A program made the position numbers and the translations under genes. Positions 1-12,525 of a DNA stretch of 64,000 nucleotides are shown here, piece after piece (the stretch's first letter is position 1; each line of letters begins with the position of its first letter). The notes under the pieces are model-generated. The model was given only the letters and a program-made list of their open reading frames with translations. It did no database searches and had not been told where the DNA came from. The stretch comes from Sipunculus nudus (taxonomy: Eukaryota; Annelida; Sipuncula; Golfingiida; Sipunculidae), in NCBI GenBank assembly GCA_026874595.1, contig CM049316.1, positions 870,001 to 934,000 on the forward strand, written 5' to 3'.

Positions 1-290
1 GCGTATGATGAAAGGCTATGTGAGATCTCTACACTTGCAAAATTGTGGCTCAATCAGTCAAACGGTTCCCGAGATATGAGCTTGGATGTCTGCAACATTA
101 ACATGAATGTAGGTGGCGCCACCTGTCATAAAATCAAGAAAGCTATCCAGGGTGTATACACAAGCAAAATTTCAGGTGGATAAGTCAAACCACTGCCGAG
201 ATATGAGTGATTTTATCCAAGGCAGATGAACAGATGGATGCTGTGCAAAAATGGTTGCAGGTGGCGCCACCAACAGATACCCTAGAAATG
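1..290 (-). mobile_element. HelC Helitron-like fragment, cut by the window edge
   Basis: This is the interior of a repeat seen in full at 35273-36608. It has two copies of the 12-bp palindrome GGTGGCGCCACC, about 150 bp apart, and the usual text between them (AAATTTCAGG, then GAGATATGAG). Its left end lies outside the window. At about 290 it changes abruptly to sequence of another family, so the right end of HelC is missing. The strand is that inferred for the transposon from complete copies. Confidence 0.6.
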
Positions 291-1181
291 CAAACCAAGT
301 TTTTTCAAACAGTTAAAATATATAGTTCCAATAGTTCTAATCTGGGCATTCTGCATCAAGACGATGTGTCTTCACATTGTCTCGACACCGGACAGAGCCA
401 GGTCAGTTGCCATGGTGATGTCTGGACCCCACCTGGTTGTACTGAGTGACCTGTTGATTTGGCAGCTGAAACTCAGCATGTTGTCAAATCTTTTTTTCAA
501 ACACAGAAAGCCTTTTTTCAATTGGTTACACTACTTTTTTAAAGCTGCCTTTTACCCAATCTATTCTTATAAAACTGGCAGAACCCTTCCATAGAATAAT
601 TCTTGTAAAATTTAAACCAATCAGCTTAACAGTTTCATTATAAAACAGTGTATAAGCTAGAAGAGTCTAAAATTACATTTTCGCTTGTAATAAACAGATC
701 AATGTAGGTGGTGCCACCAATACCTGAAATTTGGATTTGACATATGTGACAAACATTGGCATAAAATTTGGTGATGATAGCTCTAGCCTTTTCTGAGATT
801 GAAATTTTAGTGTGCTTTTTTTGGACAGATGACTAAGTTCAACCTCCTGTAACTAGGCCAAAAATCTCCAAATTGGAACCATTCGAACAAACTCGAGAGG
901 GATTGTTCCAGGGATCATTTCTGTGAAATATGGGACAATTTGGCTGGACAGAAGATTTTTAAAGCTTTTTTAGATTTTTCCCTATAAAATCTAAGAAAAT
1001 GCAGTCAAAAAAAAAATAAACAAAATCCGATAGAGTTTTTAAGATGACTGATTATTTGCAAAAAAATTGGTGATGCTAGCTCCTGCTGTTTTTGAGTTAG
1101 CTATGGTTACCTTACAGACGACGCACGGCGCAACGACCGACGATGCTGCACCATCACATAAGCTCACAGGTTAGCTAAAAA
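291..1181 (-). mobile_element. HelA, 3'-plus-strand part only
   Basis: The segment starts with text also found at about 41180 and 57416 (GCAAACCAAGTTTTTTCAAA). It continues through the HelA body, with recurring AACTCGGCCAAAAATC and GGATCATTTCTGTGAAATAT. It ends with the HelA terminus CATAAGCTCACAGGTTAGC followed by A's. The start with AACAAGGCCTACAGGCC is absent, so the copy is truncated or broken by the HelC piece before it. A degenerate ACGACGCACGGCG tract lies about 50 bp before the end. Confidence 0.6.
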
Positions 1182-2373
1182 TGTATCAAGGTCATCCATG
1201 TTAAAATTTGACCTAGCTGTTGATAAGATGCATCAAACTTGTGGGTTTGGTGACTGTACCTCAAATTCTTACAAAGTTATACATCATTTTAGCAAGAAAA
1301 CAACATAAGGTGGCACCACCTTTCTTCTGCAGAAAACAATGCTATTAAAAATCTTATGTCAATATCCCTCTGTGAGATATTAAAGTAAACATCATTTCAG
1401 CATTATGGCCTCTGTGACCTTGAAAAATGCATCAAGGTTATCCATATTCGAACTTGGCCTAGCCCTTGATAAGATGCATCTAAACTGTAGGTTTGGTGAC
1501 TGTACCACAAATTCTTTTTGAGTTATTTCCCTAATATCATTTTAGCATAATCGCTGCTGTGACCTTGAAAGAATGCATCAAGGTCAACCATGTTCGAACT
1601 TGACCTAGCCATTGATAAGATGCATAAAACCTGTGGGTTTGGTGACTGTACCTCAAATTCTTACAAAATTATTGAGTTAACATCATTTCAAAAAGAAAAC
1701 GACACAAGGTGGCACCACCTGTCTTCTGCAAAAGACAAAGCTATCCAAGATCTTTGGTCAATTTGATTTTTGGATCATTCCATGTCTCCCTAACTGAAAT
1801 ATTAAAGAATTTGTGTGAATTTCACGAAATATGGGAATATTCAAGGTCAAGGCCACTCTCATAGGAAAGGTCATGACCCCAATTTAAATAAACATTATCC
1901 CTTAACCCATATCTATGTATATGCATAATATAAAAGAAATCTGTCCATTAGTTTTTTACTTATAATGCTCACAGTACTTTCAAGTCGCAATTTTGGGGGT
2001 ATTAAAAGGCACGAAAACAAGTAAAGAATAATAGGTGGCACCACCAGTTTCTGGAACATGACAACCCTATCCATGATCTTTGATCAACTTGATTTTGGGA
2101 TCAATCCATGCAAGATTTCCTGAGATATTAAAGAATTTGTGTGATTTTCCCCAAAATTGGACTTATTCAAGGTCAAGGACACTCTCCTAGTATAGTTCAT
2201 GACCTCATTTTATATAGGCTTTGTCCTCTCACCCATATCTATACATATACCAAGTTTGGTAAAGATCCTTGAAACATTTTTTGAGTTATCCACCAACAAG
2301 ATTTATTTGCAGCGATGACGGCGGGACCATCATGAAAACATAGTATCCCCCGACTTTGTCTTGGGATACAATT
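1182..2373 (-). mobile_element. HelD repeat with hairpin end
   Basis: The first half holds degenerate tandem units of about 135-240 bp, each with GATAAGATGCAT and GGTTTGGTGACTGTACC. The second half has three GGTGGCACCACC-type sites and TCAAGGTCAAGG motifs. It ends in GTATCCC, a short loop and GGGATAC, then AATT. This hairpin end resembles that of HelC. A second copy lies at about 61330-62624. Assignment to Helitron-like elements rests on this one end only. Confidence 0.5.
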
Positions 2374-3104
2374 ATTAATTCTGCACTAGTCCATGGATAT
2401 CTGGATCCAGATAAGTTCTGACATTCAATTAACTTTTGATGCGAGTTTCCTGCATTTTGCTTTCAGGTATAATTTTAAACCTTTGAGGTGAGTTTCCAAC
2501 ATTTTTTACATGATTAATTTGCGCTGGTATTCCAGCCAATGCCTGTCATATTGTCTTGTTTTTATGTAAAGCTAATAAAATGGCAAAGGATTCTGGTCTG
2601 CACTGCTTAAAGTACAATCAGATACGATGCTTCACTAGGAAAGAGATCTGTTACTTTCCCTCTTCCACATACGATTAGGCTTTATATGTATGTGTATCTT
2701 TGTGATGGGACAAAGGAGGATTTAATTAATACAATATCAGCTATAACTGCAGATCATCATTAAACTGTTAGTAATACAAGAGACTCAGCATCCCAGCTTT
2801 ACTAAATATATTTCCAGTTATTGAACAGCCATGGCTCACATTACTAAAGGTTCATGAAGCATATACCTACATATAGGTCACAGTGACCTAAATTAGATTT
2901 TACAACCAAAGTTTACCAGAACCTGTCTGCATTTGATTCTAAACATCCAAGGCCTTTTATTTTTATGATTTGTGGTCTGGTATGCATGAGGTCTGTATAA
3001 AGTTGTGTATGACTGTTGACAACAATTAATGAATACAGTGAAACTCAAAATACAATTTTAGCTGTAGTCCAGCATAAAAGATGCCACATTTAGCTTAAAA
3101 CTAC
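2374..3104. other. Unassigned AT-rich intron sequence
   Basis: There is no repeat partner elsewhere in the window, no convincing open frame and no recognisable DDX1 exon. It lies between the end of a HelD copy and the start of a HelA copy, in the part of the gene downstream of the last visible DDX1 exon. Confidence 0.5.
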
Positions 3105-6100
3105 AACAAGGCCTACAGGCCTAATGCGAACATGTGTATTGGGAAGTACACCAGGTATAATGCTTCAATGCTGGACCATTACTTTTCATGTATATGAACA
3201 ATGTAAGTACTAAACAATTACACAAACATCACTGCTGAAATTCTCTTAAAATGATTGTAGCTGTCACCACCAGTTTTGTATACAACAAAGCTATCAGAGA
3301 TATATACATATGCCCAATTTCAGACTGATATATCAAACCCCTCCTGAGAAATAAGCAGGGAAACACTGTGCAAAAATTATTGTAGGTGGCACCATCAGTC
3401 TTGTATATGACAAAGCTCTGATTATATCAAATTCCTCTGTAGAAATAAGGAGGCACATAAATTGTACAAAAGTCATTGTAGGTGGCGACATCTGTCTTGT
3501 GAACAGGAAAGCCACCACAGACAGGCAAATATATCAGGCCAATACATCAGACTTACCTTGAGTCTGATGCATGGGGCTGACCAGGCTTAGGTGAGAAAGG
3601 CAGTTGCCCCAAGTTAACTGTGACAAATTGCTAGCTTAGGCTACTGCACTAAGTGAACTCATGACCTGCACCTGGCTAGACTGAGTGAACTTTTGACCTG
3701 TACCTGGCTGCACTGAGTGAACTCTTGACCTGTTGCATAGTCTGACAGTGGGCAGTCTGCCAATGCTATAAATAGAATGCAGTTACTGCACTGAGTGAAC
3801 TAGCTAGACTGAGTGAACTTTTGACCTGTACCTAGCTGCACCGAGTGAACTCTTGACCTGTTACCTAATCTGATACAGTTGGCAGTCTGCTAAAGCTATA
3901 AATAGATCCAGACTGACCTTCGGCCTGTTGCCAAATTTGAAATAGTATCCACATCATTGTATAAGCTCACAGATTAGCTCCACATGCAGCCCTGAGGGGC
4001 ATGACACCCAATAGGTGATCACATGATACTCATGAGGTGATCACATGCTACCCATGAGGTGATCACATGCTGGCCATGAGGTGTTCACATGACACCCATG
4101 CAGTGATCACATGCCTTGTGCTTGGCTGCACTGACTGAACTCTTGACCTATATCTGGCTGCACTGAATGACCTCTTGATCTGTTGCAAAATCTGAAACAG
4201 TTGGCAGTTTTTCAACCTATTTAATGATACAGACACAGTCTTTGCCTGTTGGTAAATCTGTTTACACATACTGAAAGACTTTGGCTAAAATGCTTTTTTT
4301 CAAGCTGACATTATCATAAGCTTTTTACCAAAAATATATATAATAATAAAAGATGCAGTTCTTTCATTGCTAAAGGCACAATAATTCTGCCAAAAATCAT
4401 TCAAGTAATCTTGAACAAAGGCCACCTAAGAATAATTTTTGTGTAATGTCACAGAAGTTATAATTGAAACAACAATTTTTTAGAAGAACACTACTGCAGT
4501 CCTCAGTTTGAAATAGACATAATAATGGCCATAAGACCTACTTAAGCTTTTCACGACTCAACCTAAAATCAACAAACTCAATCTATTATTATATGATTGA
4601 AAGAACCATGTCCTAGGATAATTCTTTTGAAAAATTAAACAATTCAACTTGACAGTTTCATCATAAACATTATCAGCTGAAAGAGGTTTAAATTATGAGG
4701 TTTTTGCAAATAAAAACCAGGTCAATGTAGGTGATAACACGAAATCTGCAACTTCAAATATGAGTCATGTGACCAACATTTGCACAATACTTGGTAATGC
4801 TAGGTTCTGTCATTGAGATTACTATGTCAGTATGCTAACTTAGGCAAATAATTAAGTTCAAATTTGTGTAATTCTGCTAAAATTCATCAAATGCAAACCA
4901 TTTGAACAAACTTGAGAAGGCTTGCCTCTGGGATCATTTCTGTAATATATTGAACAATTTGGCTGGACTGTTTACAAGTAGAAGACTTTTAAAGGTTTTT
5001 CAGCCTTTTCCCTATAAAATTTAAGTAAATGCAGATAACAAAAAAATAAGCTGTATCCCACAACATTTGATATGTGAGAAATTATTGCATAAAATCTGGG
5101 GATGGTAGCTCCTGCTATTCCTGAGAAATTATGGGTTGATATACAGATGACCAAAAAGAGGTCAAGTCAGGTGGTGCCACCAATACCAGAATTTCATATA
5201 TGACTCATGTGACCAACACTGGCATAAAATTTGGTGATGAAAGCTCCAGCCGTTTCTGAGATTGTCAATATAGTATGACTGATGACTAAGTTCAACATCC
5301 TGTAACTCGGCCAAAATTCACCCAAATTTAACCATTTGAACAAACTTGAGAGAGATAGTATAAGAGATTATTTCTGTGAAACATTGAACAATTTGGCTTG
5401 ACAGTTTTGGAGGAGAAGATTTTGAACAATTTTTTATCTTTTTCTCAATAAAATCTAAGAAAATGCAGAGTTTTTCTGATGGTTAATTTTTTACATTAAA
5501 TTTCATGATGCTAGCTCAAGTTGTTGTAAAAAATTAAACAAATTAGCCTCAGTTGTGTCCTTCAAAAATGTTTTGCAGGTTTATAACTCATATAGGACGA
5601 TACAGCAAACTGGCTAAGTTCAGCTTCAAGTAACTCAGCCAAAAATCACTGAACCAAAACCATTTGAACAATCTTGAATTATCAAGATCTAAGGATAATT
5701 AATGTGTGACATTTAAGAATTTGGCCTAGTGGTTTTTAAGAAGAAGATCTGTTTAGCCACTGAGGTAAAATGGGCTGTCATGGCATATGGCTAAATTCAG
5801 CTTCCCATAACTCAGCCAAAAGTCACTGAACTGAGACCATTTGAACAAAATTCAGAAAGCAGTACCCTAAGATCATTTCTTTGCGATATTAAACAATTTG
5901 ACCATATGGTTTCAGAGAAGAAGTTTTTTGTAGCCCTCAGTATGATAAGGGCACTGATGACCCCCGTACTAAAAAGGCTGATGCAGGGCAGCGCCACAAA
6001 TACCTCAATTTCACATATGACTCGTGTGACAAACATTCCCATAAAATTTGGTGATGATAGCTCCAGCAGTTTCTGAGATTGTAATTTTAGTATGCTTTTT

Positions 6101-6463
6101 TGGACAGATGACTAAGTTTAACTTCTTGTAACTCAGCCAAAAATCACCAAACTTAAACCATTTGAACAAACTTGAGAGAGATTGTTCAAGGGATCATTTC
6201 TGTGAAATATTGGACAATGTGGCTGAACAGTTTAAGAGAAGAAGATTTTTAAAGGTTTTTAAGCTTTTTCCCTATAAAATCTGAAAAAATACAGTTAGCC
6301 AAAAAATAAGCAAAATCCGATGGAGTTTTTTAGATGACTCATTTTTTGCATGAAATTTTGTATTGCTAACTCTTGCCGTTTTCAAGATAGTATAGGTTAA
6401 CGTACGGACAACGGACGACAGACGACGCCACACCATCGCATAAGCTCACAGGTTCGCTAAAAA
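3105..6463 (-). mobile_element. HelA element, both ends present
   Basis: It starts AACAAGGCCTACAGGCCTAA, then GCGAAC, and ends CACAGGTTCGC followed by TAAAAA, the subterminal inverted repeat typical of the family (one base is changed in the left copy here). The left half carries GGTGGC-type palindromes, units with GTGAACTCTTGACCTG, and a short GAGGTGATCACATG array near 4010-4110. The right half has several degenerate units with AACTCAGCCAAAAATCAC. Near the right end is a GACAACGGACGACAGACG tract. It codes for nothing I can recognise, so it is non-autonomous. Orientation is inferred: the palindrome end is read as the 3' end of the transposon. Confidence 0.65.
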
Positions 6464-6783
6464 GTTCCCTAACCGTTCACTTATAACAAGATAAACTGGT
6501 AATGTAATAAGACTTTAGCAAACCTGTCCAGTTAAAAGAATCCACTTTGAATCCAGTGATAACCCAATGTGTGAGTCCTTCTCCATGTTTCCGTATGCAG
6601 TTCATTACATGCATTATTTTAGCCCACTTGACCATAGGTTGTCCAACTCTAGAAGCTTTTAAGTGAACAGCCATAGAGGTCAATATAAAATTTTCTTGGA
6701 AACAATAATGAGGTCACTGCGACCTATATCCTCTGAGCTATGTGGCTTGTAGGTACCCATGGAATAGTCAAACATTTGATTAA
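6464..6783. other. Single-copy spacer with a 65-codon minus-strand frame
   Basis: This spacer between two HelA copies has no partner in the window. The minus strand is open from about 6674 to 6477, with a fairly normal amino-acid mix (for example KWAKIMHVMNCIRKHGEG). I recognise no family, it has no clear splice sites, and it does not match the missing C-terminal part of DDX1. It could be a relic of another element. Confidence 0.3.
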
Positions 6784-9205
6784 AACAAGGCCTACAGGCC
6801 TAATGCGAACCTGTGCATATGGATATACACCAGGTATAACGCTTCAATGCTGAACCACTACTTTTCATATATATGAACAATGCAAGTATTAAACATTTTG
6901 AATAAGAAACAATACACAAACATCACTGCTGAAATTCTGGCATGGGTGCACACAACACAAAAATTATTGTAGGTGGCACCACCAGTCTTTTATACAACAA
7001 AGCTATTTGACATTTATAAATATGCCCAATTTCAGGCTGATATATCAAATTCCTCCGTAGAATTAAGCAGGCACATACACTTTGCAAAAGTCATTGTAGA
7101 TGGTGAAACCTGTCTTGTGAACGAGAAAGCCATTAAAGACACATAGACAGGTCAGAATATCAGGCCAATACATCAAACTTACCTTGAGTCTGATGCATGG
7201 GGCTGACCAGGCTTAGGTGAGAAAGGCTGTTGCCCTGAGTGTACTGTGACAAATTACTGGCTCAGGCTACTGCACTGAGTGAACTCTTGACCTGCACCTG
7301 GCTAGACTGAGTGTGAGTGAACTTTTGACTTATACCTGGCTGCACTGAGTGAACTCTTGACCTGTTGCATAATCTGACACAGTTGGCAGTCTGCCAAAGC
7401 TATAAATAAATCCAGGCTGACCTTTTGCCTATTGCAAAATCTGAAATAGTAGCCACACAATTGCATAAGCTCACAGATTGGCTCCATATGCAGCCCTGAG
7501 GGGCATGACACCCATGAGGTGATCACATGATACTCATGAGGTGATCACATGCTACCCATGAGGTGATCACATGCCTTATGGTTGGCTGCACTGATTGAAC
7601 TGTTGACCTATATTTGGCTGCACTGAATGAACTCTTGATCTATTGCCAAATCTGAAACAGTTGGCAGTTTCTCAACCTATTCAAGAAACATACACAATCT
7701 TGGCCTGTTATGTTATTCTGCTAAAATTTATCCAACACAAACCATTTGAACAAACTTGAGAAGGCTCGCCTCTGGGATCATTTCTGTAAAATATTGAACA
7801 ATTTGGCTGGACTGATTACAAGAAGAAGACTTTTAAAGTTTTTTTCAGCTTTTTCCCTGTAAAATCTAAGTAAATGCAGATAGCAAAAATAAGCTGAATC
7901 CATCAACATTTGAAATGTGACTGATAATTGCATATTATTTGGGGATGGTAGCTCCTGCTATACCTGAGAAATTATGAGTTAGTGTACAGATGATATGTAA
8001 TATCATAAATCTACATTTTTTAAAAGCTTTTAAAAAACATTCTTGTCAATATTTTCCATAGATATTCTGAAATCTAAATGTCTAGAGGCATGATGTAATG
8101 GATGCTGATAAACTGGTTCTAGGCTAGATGTATCTGCTTCACACAGCTAACATATATGGTAAAATGACTCAATTCAATCTTTATAATTCAGCCAAAAATC
8201 ATTCATGTGGAACCATTAATGACAATTATTATAAGAATTATTGTAGGGATTATTCTAGTAAAATATGTAACAAACTGGCTTCAGTGGCATCAGTAGAAAA
8301 ACGTTTTGCAGGTTTATAACTCATATGGGAAAATATAGCAAAATGGCTAAGTTAAGCTTCCCATAACTCAGCCAAAAATGACTGAAATAAAACCATTTGA
8401 CAAACTTGAATTATCAACATCTAAGGATATTTAATGTGTGAGATTTAAGAATTTGGCCCAGTGGTTTTTGAGAAGATCTTTGTAGCCACTAGTGCTGAGC
8501 CAAAATGGGCTGTTATGGCATATGACTAAATTCACCTTCCCATAACTCTGCCATAAGTCACTGAACAGAGACCATTTGAACAATATTCAGAAAGCACTAC
8601 CCTAGGATCATTTCTGTGCGATATTAACCAATTTGGCCAAATGGTTTCAGAGAAGTTTTTTGTAGCCGTCAGTATGATACAGGCACTGATGACCCCTATA
8701 CAAAACAGGCCAATGCAGGTGGCACCACCAATACCTCAATTTCAGATATGACCTATGTAACCAACATTGGCATAAAATTTGGTGATGATAGCTCCAGCCG
8801 TTTCTGAGATTTAAATTTTAATATGCTTTTTTGCACAGTTAACAAAGTTCAACTTCCTGTAACTCGGCCAAAAATCTCCGAACTGGAACCATTCATACAA
8901 ACTTGAGAAAGATTGTTCCAGGGATTATTTCTGTGAAATATTGGACAATTTGGCTGGACAGTTTCAGAGAAGAAGATTTTTAAAGCTTTTTTTAAGCTTT
9001 TCCCCTATTAATTCTGAAAAAATGCAGTTAGAAAAAAAAAATAAACAAAATCCGATACAGTTTTTTGGATGACTGATTATTGGCAAAAAATTTGGTGATG
9101 CTAGCTCCTGCCGTTTTTGAGATAGCTATGGTTAACGTACAGACAACGATCAACGCACGACGGACGACGTTGCATCATCGCATAAGCTCACAGGTTCTCT
9201 AAAAA
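6784..9205 (-). mobile_element. HelA element, both ends present
   Basis: It starts AACAAGGCCTACAGGCCTAA then GCGAACCTGTGCA, and ends CATAAGCTCACAGGTT plus CTCTAAAAA. The 11-bp GCGAACCTGTG is matched inverted at the right end with one change. The layout is as in the copy at 3105-6463: GGTGGC palindromes and TTGACCTG units on the left, NNCAGCCAAAAATC units on the right, and an ACGCACGACGGACGACG tract before the end. The copy at 49064-51849 is a close relative. Confidence 0.68.
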
Positions 9206-9362
9206 TATACCTGCAGGAAAAGGTATTTGAGACTGTCTGACTCAGTGTTTGTCTACTCACAGAATAAGTAACACAACTTTATAATGTTAAGAATTAAAAT
9301 GCTACCACCATACAAATACTTTGAGGTGAGAGTTGTAATCAGGCATTCATCTACAACTAAAA
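9206..9362. other. Unassigned spacer
   Basis: Short unassigned intron sequence between the right end of HelA and the 44-bp minisatellite. Nothing recognisable. Confidence 0.4.
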
Positions 9363-9910
9363 TCATGACTCTCATGCTCCATCAGTTTATTAAAAGAACC
9401 TCTGGGTCATAACTCCCATGCTCCATCAGTTTATTAGAAGAACCTCTGAGTCATGACTCTTATGGTCCAACAGTTTAAAAGAAGAACCTCTGGGTCATGA
9501 CTCCCATGCTCCATCAGTTTATTAGAAGAACCTCTGAGGAATAACTCCATTGCTCAATCAGTTTATCAGAAAAACCTCTCGGTCATGACTCCCATGCTCA
9601 ATCAGTTTATTAGAAGAACCTCTGAGTCATGACTCCCATGCTCCATCAGTTTAATAGAAGAACCTCTGGGTCATGACTCCCACGCTCCATCAGTTTATTA
9701 GACAAACCTCTGAGTCATGACTCTTATGGGCCCTCAGTTTATTCAAAGAACCTGTGGGTCATTATCTTATGCTCCATCAGTTTATTCAAAGAACCACTGG
9801 GTCATTACTCTTATGCTCCATCAGTTTATTAGAAGAACCTCTGAGTAATGACTCCCTCGCTTCATCAGTTTATTAGAGGAACCTCTTGGTCATGACTCCC
9901 ATGCTCCATG
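9363..9910. repeat. 44-bp minisatellite, about 12 copies
   Basis: Units of 44 bp read TCATGACTCCCATGCTCCAT then CAGTTTATTAGAAGAACCTC and TGGG, with a few changes per unit (for example TCTTATGGTCCA). About 12 units are present in one orientation. The array has no open frame of note and lies in plain intron DNA. Confidence 0.9.
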
Positions 9911-10884
9911 AGGTAGTTTTGATATTATCTCGAAGTGTAACAATAGGTGTTCACTAGCACACAGGTTTTTGCTTCAGGTCTGAAGCTAGAATGTTTTCTG
10001 TGTATATCATGTGAAAAGGTACTTTAAATTGTGCAGTTACAGTTCAGAACCAGTTATGCAGAGAGATATTTGCTGGTGTCACAGTAAGTATATGGAATAT
10101 ATCATTATTTGTAATTATATCTTATTCCATTTTATTCTCAAATATTTTCACAAGTGACACTGGGTTAAATAAAATTATGGACAGACAACTAGGCATATAT
10201 GAATAAAATATAGTTTTCAAACATATTTTTACAATTTAAAATTCAAAACAACCATCATGTATCACATGACACAGACTCATTTGAGGGCTTTGGACATTCA
10301 GAAAACAACAAGTTCTTCACAAATCTAATTAATTTTGGTGACTTTGTAAACGGTTGGATCTGATGAGATGCGACGTAGAAGTTAATACAGTTTGACAAGT
10401 TTAATTTAAGGAGTTGACAACAGGAGAAGGGTTCACCTGAAGGCATTGTGGTCAGGAAATTGAAAATCTAAAAAAAGCTTGAACAGGAGGCTCAGGAAAC
10501 AGATGGCTCATGGTTAAGCTGACATGTCAGGATCATATCTCTATGGGCCTTAAATGTTTGCTGTTTGTAAAAATTCTAAAATATGTGAGATAAGAAATAA
10601 ATTACCAAATATATAATTTTACAAGAGACATGAACACTGTAAGTTCACATCTAGACCCGCAGTGCTCTGTGCACTTTGGTAAATTGACAACAGCCCATCC
10701 ATGAAGGCTTTGCTTTAGGCTGGATATTTACTGCTAATTTTGTAACTTGAGGGAAGAAAATGTTATAGTTTCTTAAATCCAACTTCAGTGTTCACTGATC
10801 TGCAGGTGTCATATTGCTAACTTGATACACAACTTGGTCTTGCTGAACCACAGCATGTAATATCATGTAGCACCAGCTACAAGG
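9911..10884. other. Unassigned intron sequence
   Basis: AT-rich and single-copy within the window. A minus-strand frame of 63 codons at 10255-10446 has no recognisable family and no splice context. I see no exon or RNA gene here. Confidence 0.4.
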
Positions 10885-12525
10885 AACAAGGGACCCATGG
10901 GTCACGGCGCTCAGCTGTTATATATGATCAAACATATGATTTGGGAAAGAGGCACATGCTGGTTTTGTGTGGTAATAAATAATAGCTTTATTATGAGTTG
11001 TTGGTGTTTAGCTTATGTATGATTTTGATAGTATCTTTGGAGTCAGGGAAGAGGATTGATTTCATTTATTTTATTAACAAATGGAGAGCTATTGTCACAC
11101 AGATTTTGACTTGGCCATATAACTTAAAAGCAGCACATATAATAAAAGAGTTTAACTATTTATTAAAATTTAATAACAAATATTGTGCCAATATAATTTT
11201 TATTTTACAAAAATAATAAGAAAATCATGATTTTTTAAAATAAAATATAACTGAAATGATAAATGAAATAATATTATAGAATATATTCATGAATGCATTC
11301 ATAAATACATTTTGAAAGTATCTGCACTGGTATTCAAATACTTTCATTTTTACCTGAATTCCCATTCTTATACAATAAAATTTTTTAATGCAGTATATAT
11401 TAATATTCGTATTCAAATACATTTGCAAAGCATTCGCACCATGTCTAGTATTTTTTTTCAGTTTTAGCCAAACAATGATGTTGAGAATCCAAAATATACA
11501 AAATTCACAAATTTAAATAATGATCATAAGTGCCTGGTTTTATGGCTTTTATTAATATTAAAAAAAATGCATGTAATATATTCACTTTGGACTACTTTCA
11601 CATCAATCTACACACTAGACACAGTAGGAATCTAGATTAATATTATGAACTGCATCTTTGTCTATCATTAATTTCCTTCATATGATCCCTAATGATTAGA
11701 AATGAATAATATGATTTATTTTTTTATCATTAAAATTGAACTGAAAAATACCATAGGTGACTGCATGGTGTTATTTGGAATAACATTGACATTGAAATTC
11801 TATCCATCCATACAAGATTATTACATCATCAGTAACTGCAAGTTAATTTTCTGTTACTCATCAACTAACAAATTCCTTTTCTATTAATTTTTCTTTAATT
11901 TGTTATTTAAAACCAATTAAAATTTATTAATTTATTGTTTATTGTTATGTTGTTTTTCAAAACAACTACTAGATGAGTTGGGTTGGACACCTGGATCAAC
12001 TGTGGCTGGGCACTAGGCAAGCGTGCATAATTTGATGAAAGGTCAACAAGGTCAACATACAGGTGACTAAGAGGGGCTGGGTAGAGCCTGGGTCTGACAT
12101 GGTCTCATAAAAACATTAATAGAAGCTACAATATTTGGCCAATTTCTTTCAGCTTTCTAAACTACAAAGATGAAATCCTTATGTGTGCAATATGAAAATT
12201 ATATCAAAAGTGCTCTCAGGAATCAAATGTGCCATGGTCAAAGATGGGCAAAATTTAAGGTACTAATTTTAAATTTATACTAATAACTTATAAAATTTGA
12301 AAAATTCAGAACTAATTTTGGGTATTCAATTGAAGTTGATTAAATAATGTTACATCCCTGACAAAAAATTTATAGCTCCAGCAATCCTCTTGTTTAGGGA
12401 GTAAAAATATTTCTTTATTATGTTTTTTAAAAAGTGCATTATGTATGTGCCCATGACTTAAAACAATTATGCAATACTGACATCATTTCTGGCATGTGCA
12501 TAGCAAATGTATAGAAAAATATGTA

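Noticed and set aside
880-900. TTCGAACAAACT-type text as the B-box of a tRNA gene or tRNA-derived SINE
   Set aside because: There is no A-box at the right distance and no cloverleaf; the phrase is part of the HelA body in every copy.
6477-6674. 65-codon minus-strand frame as a possible DDX1 or other exon
   Set aside because: It does not match the missing DDX1 region and no acceptor/donor pair is evident. It is kept only as part of an unassigned spacer.
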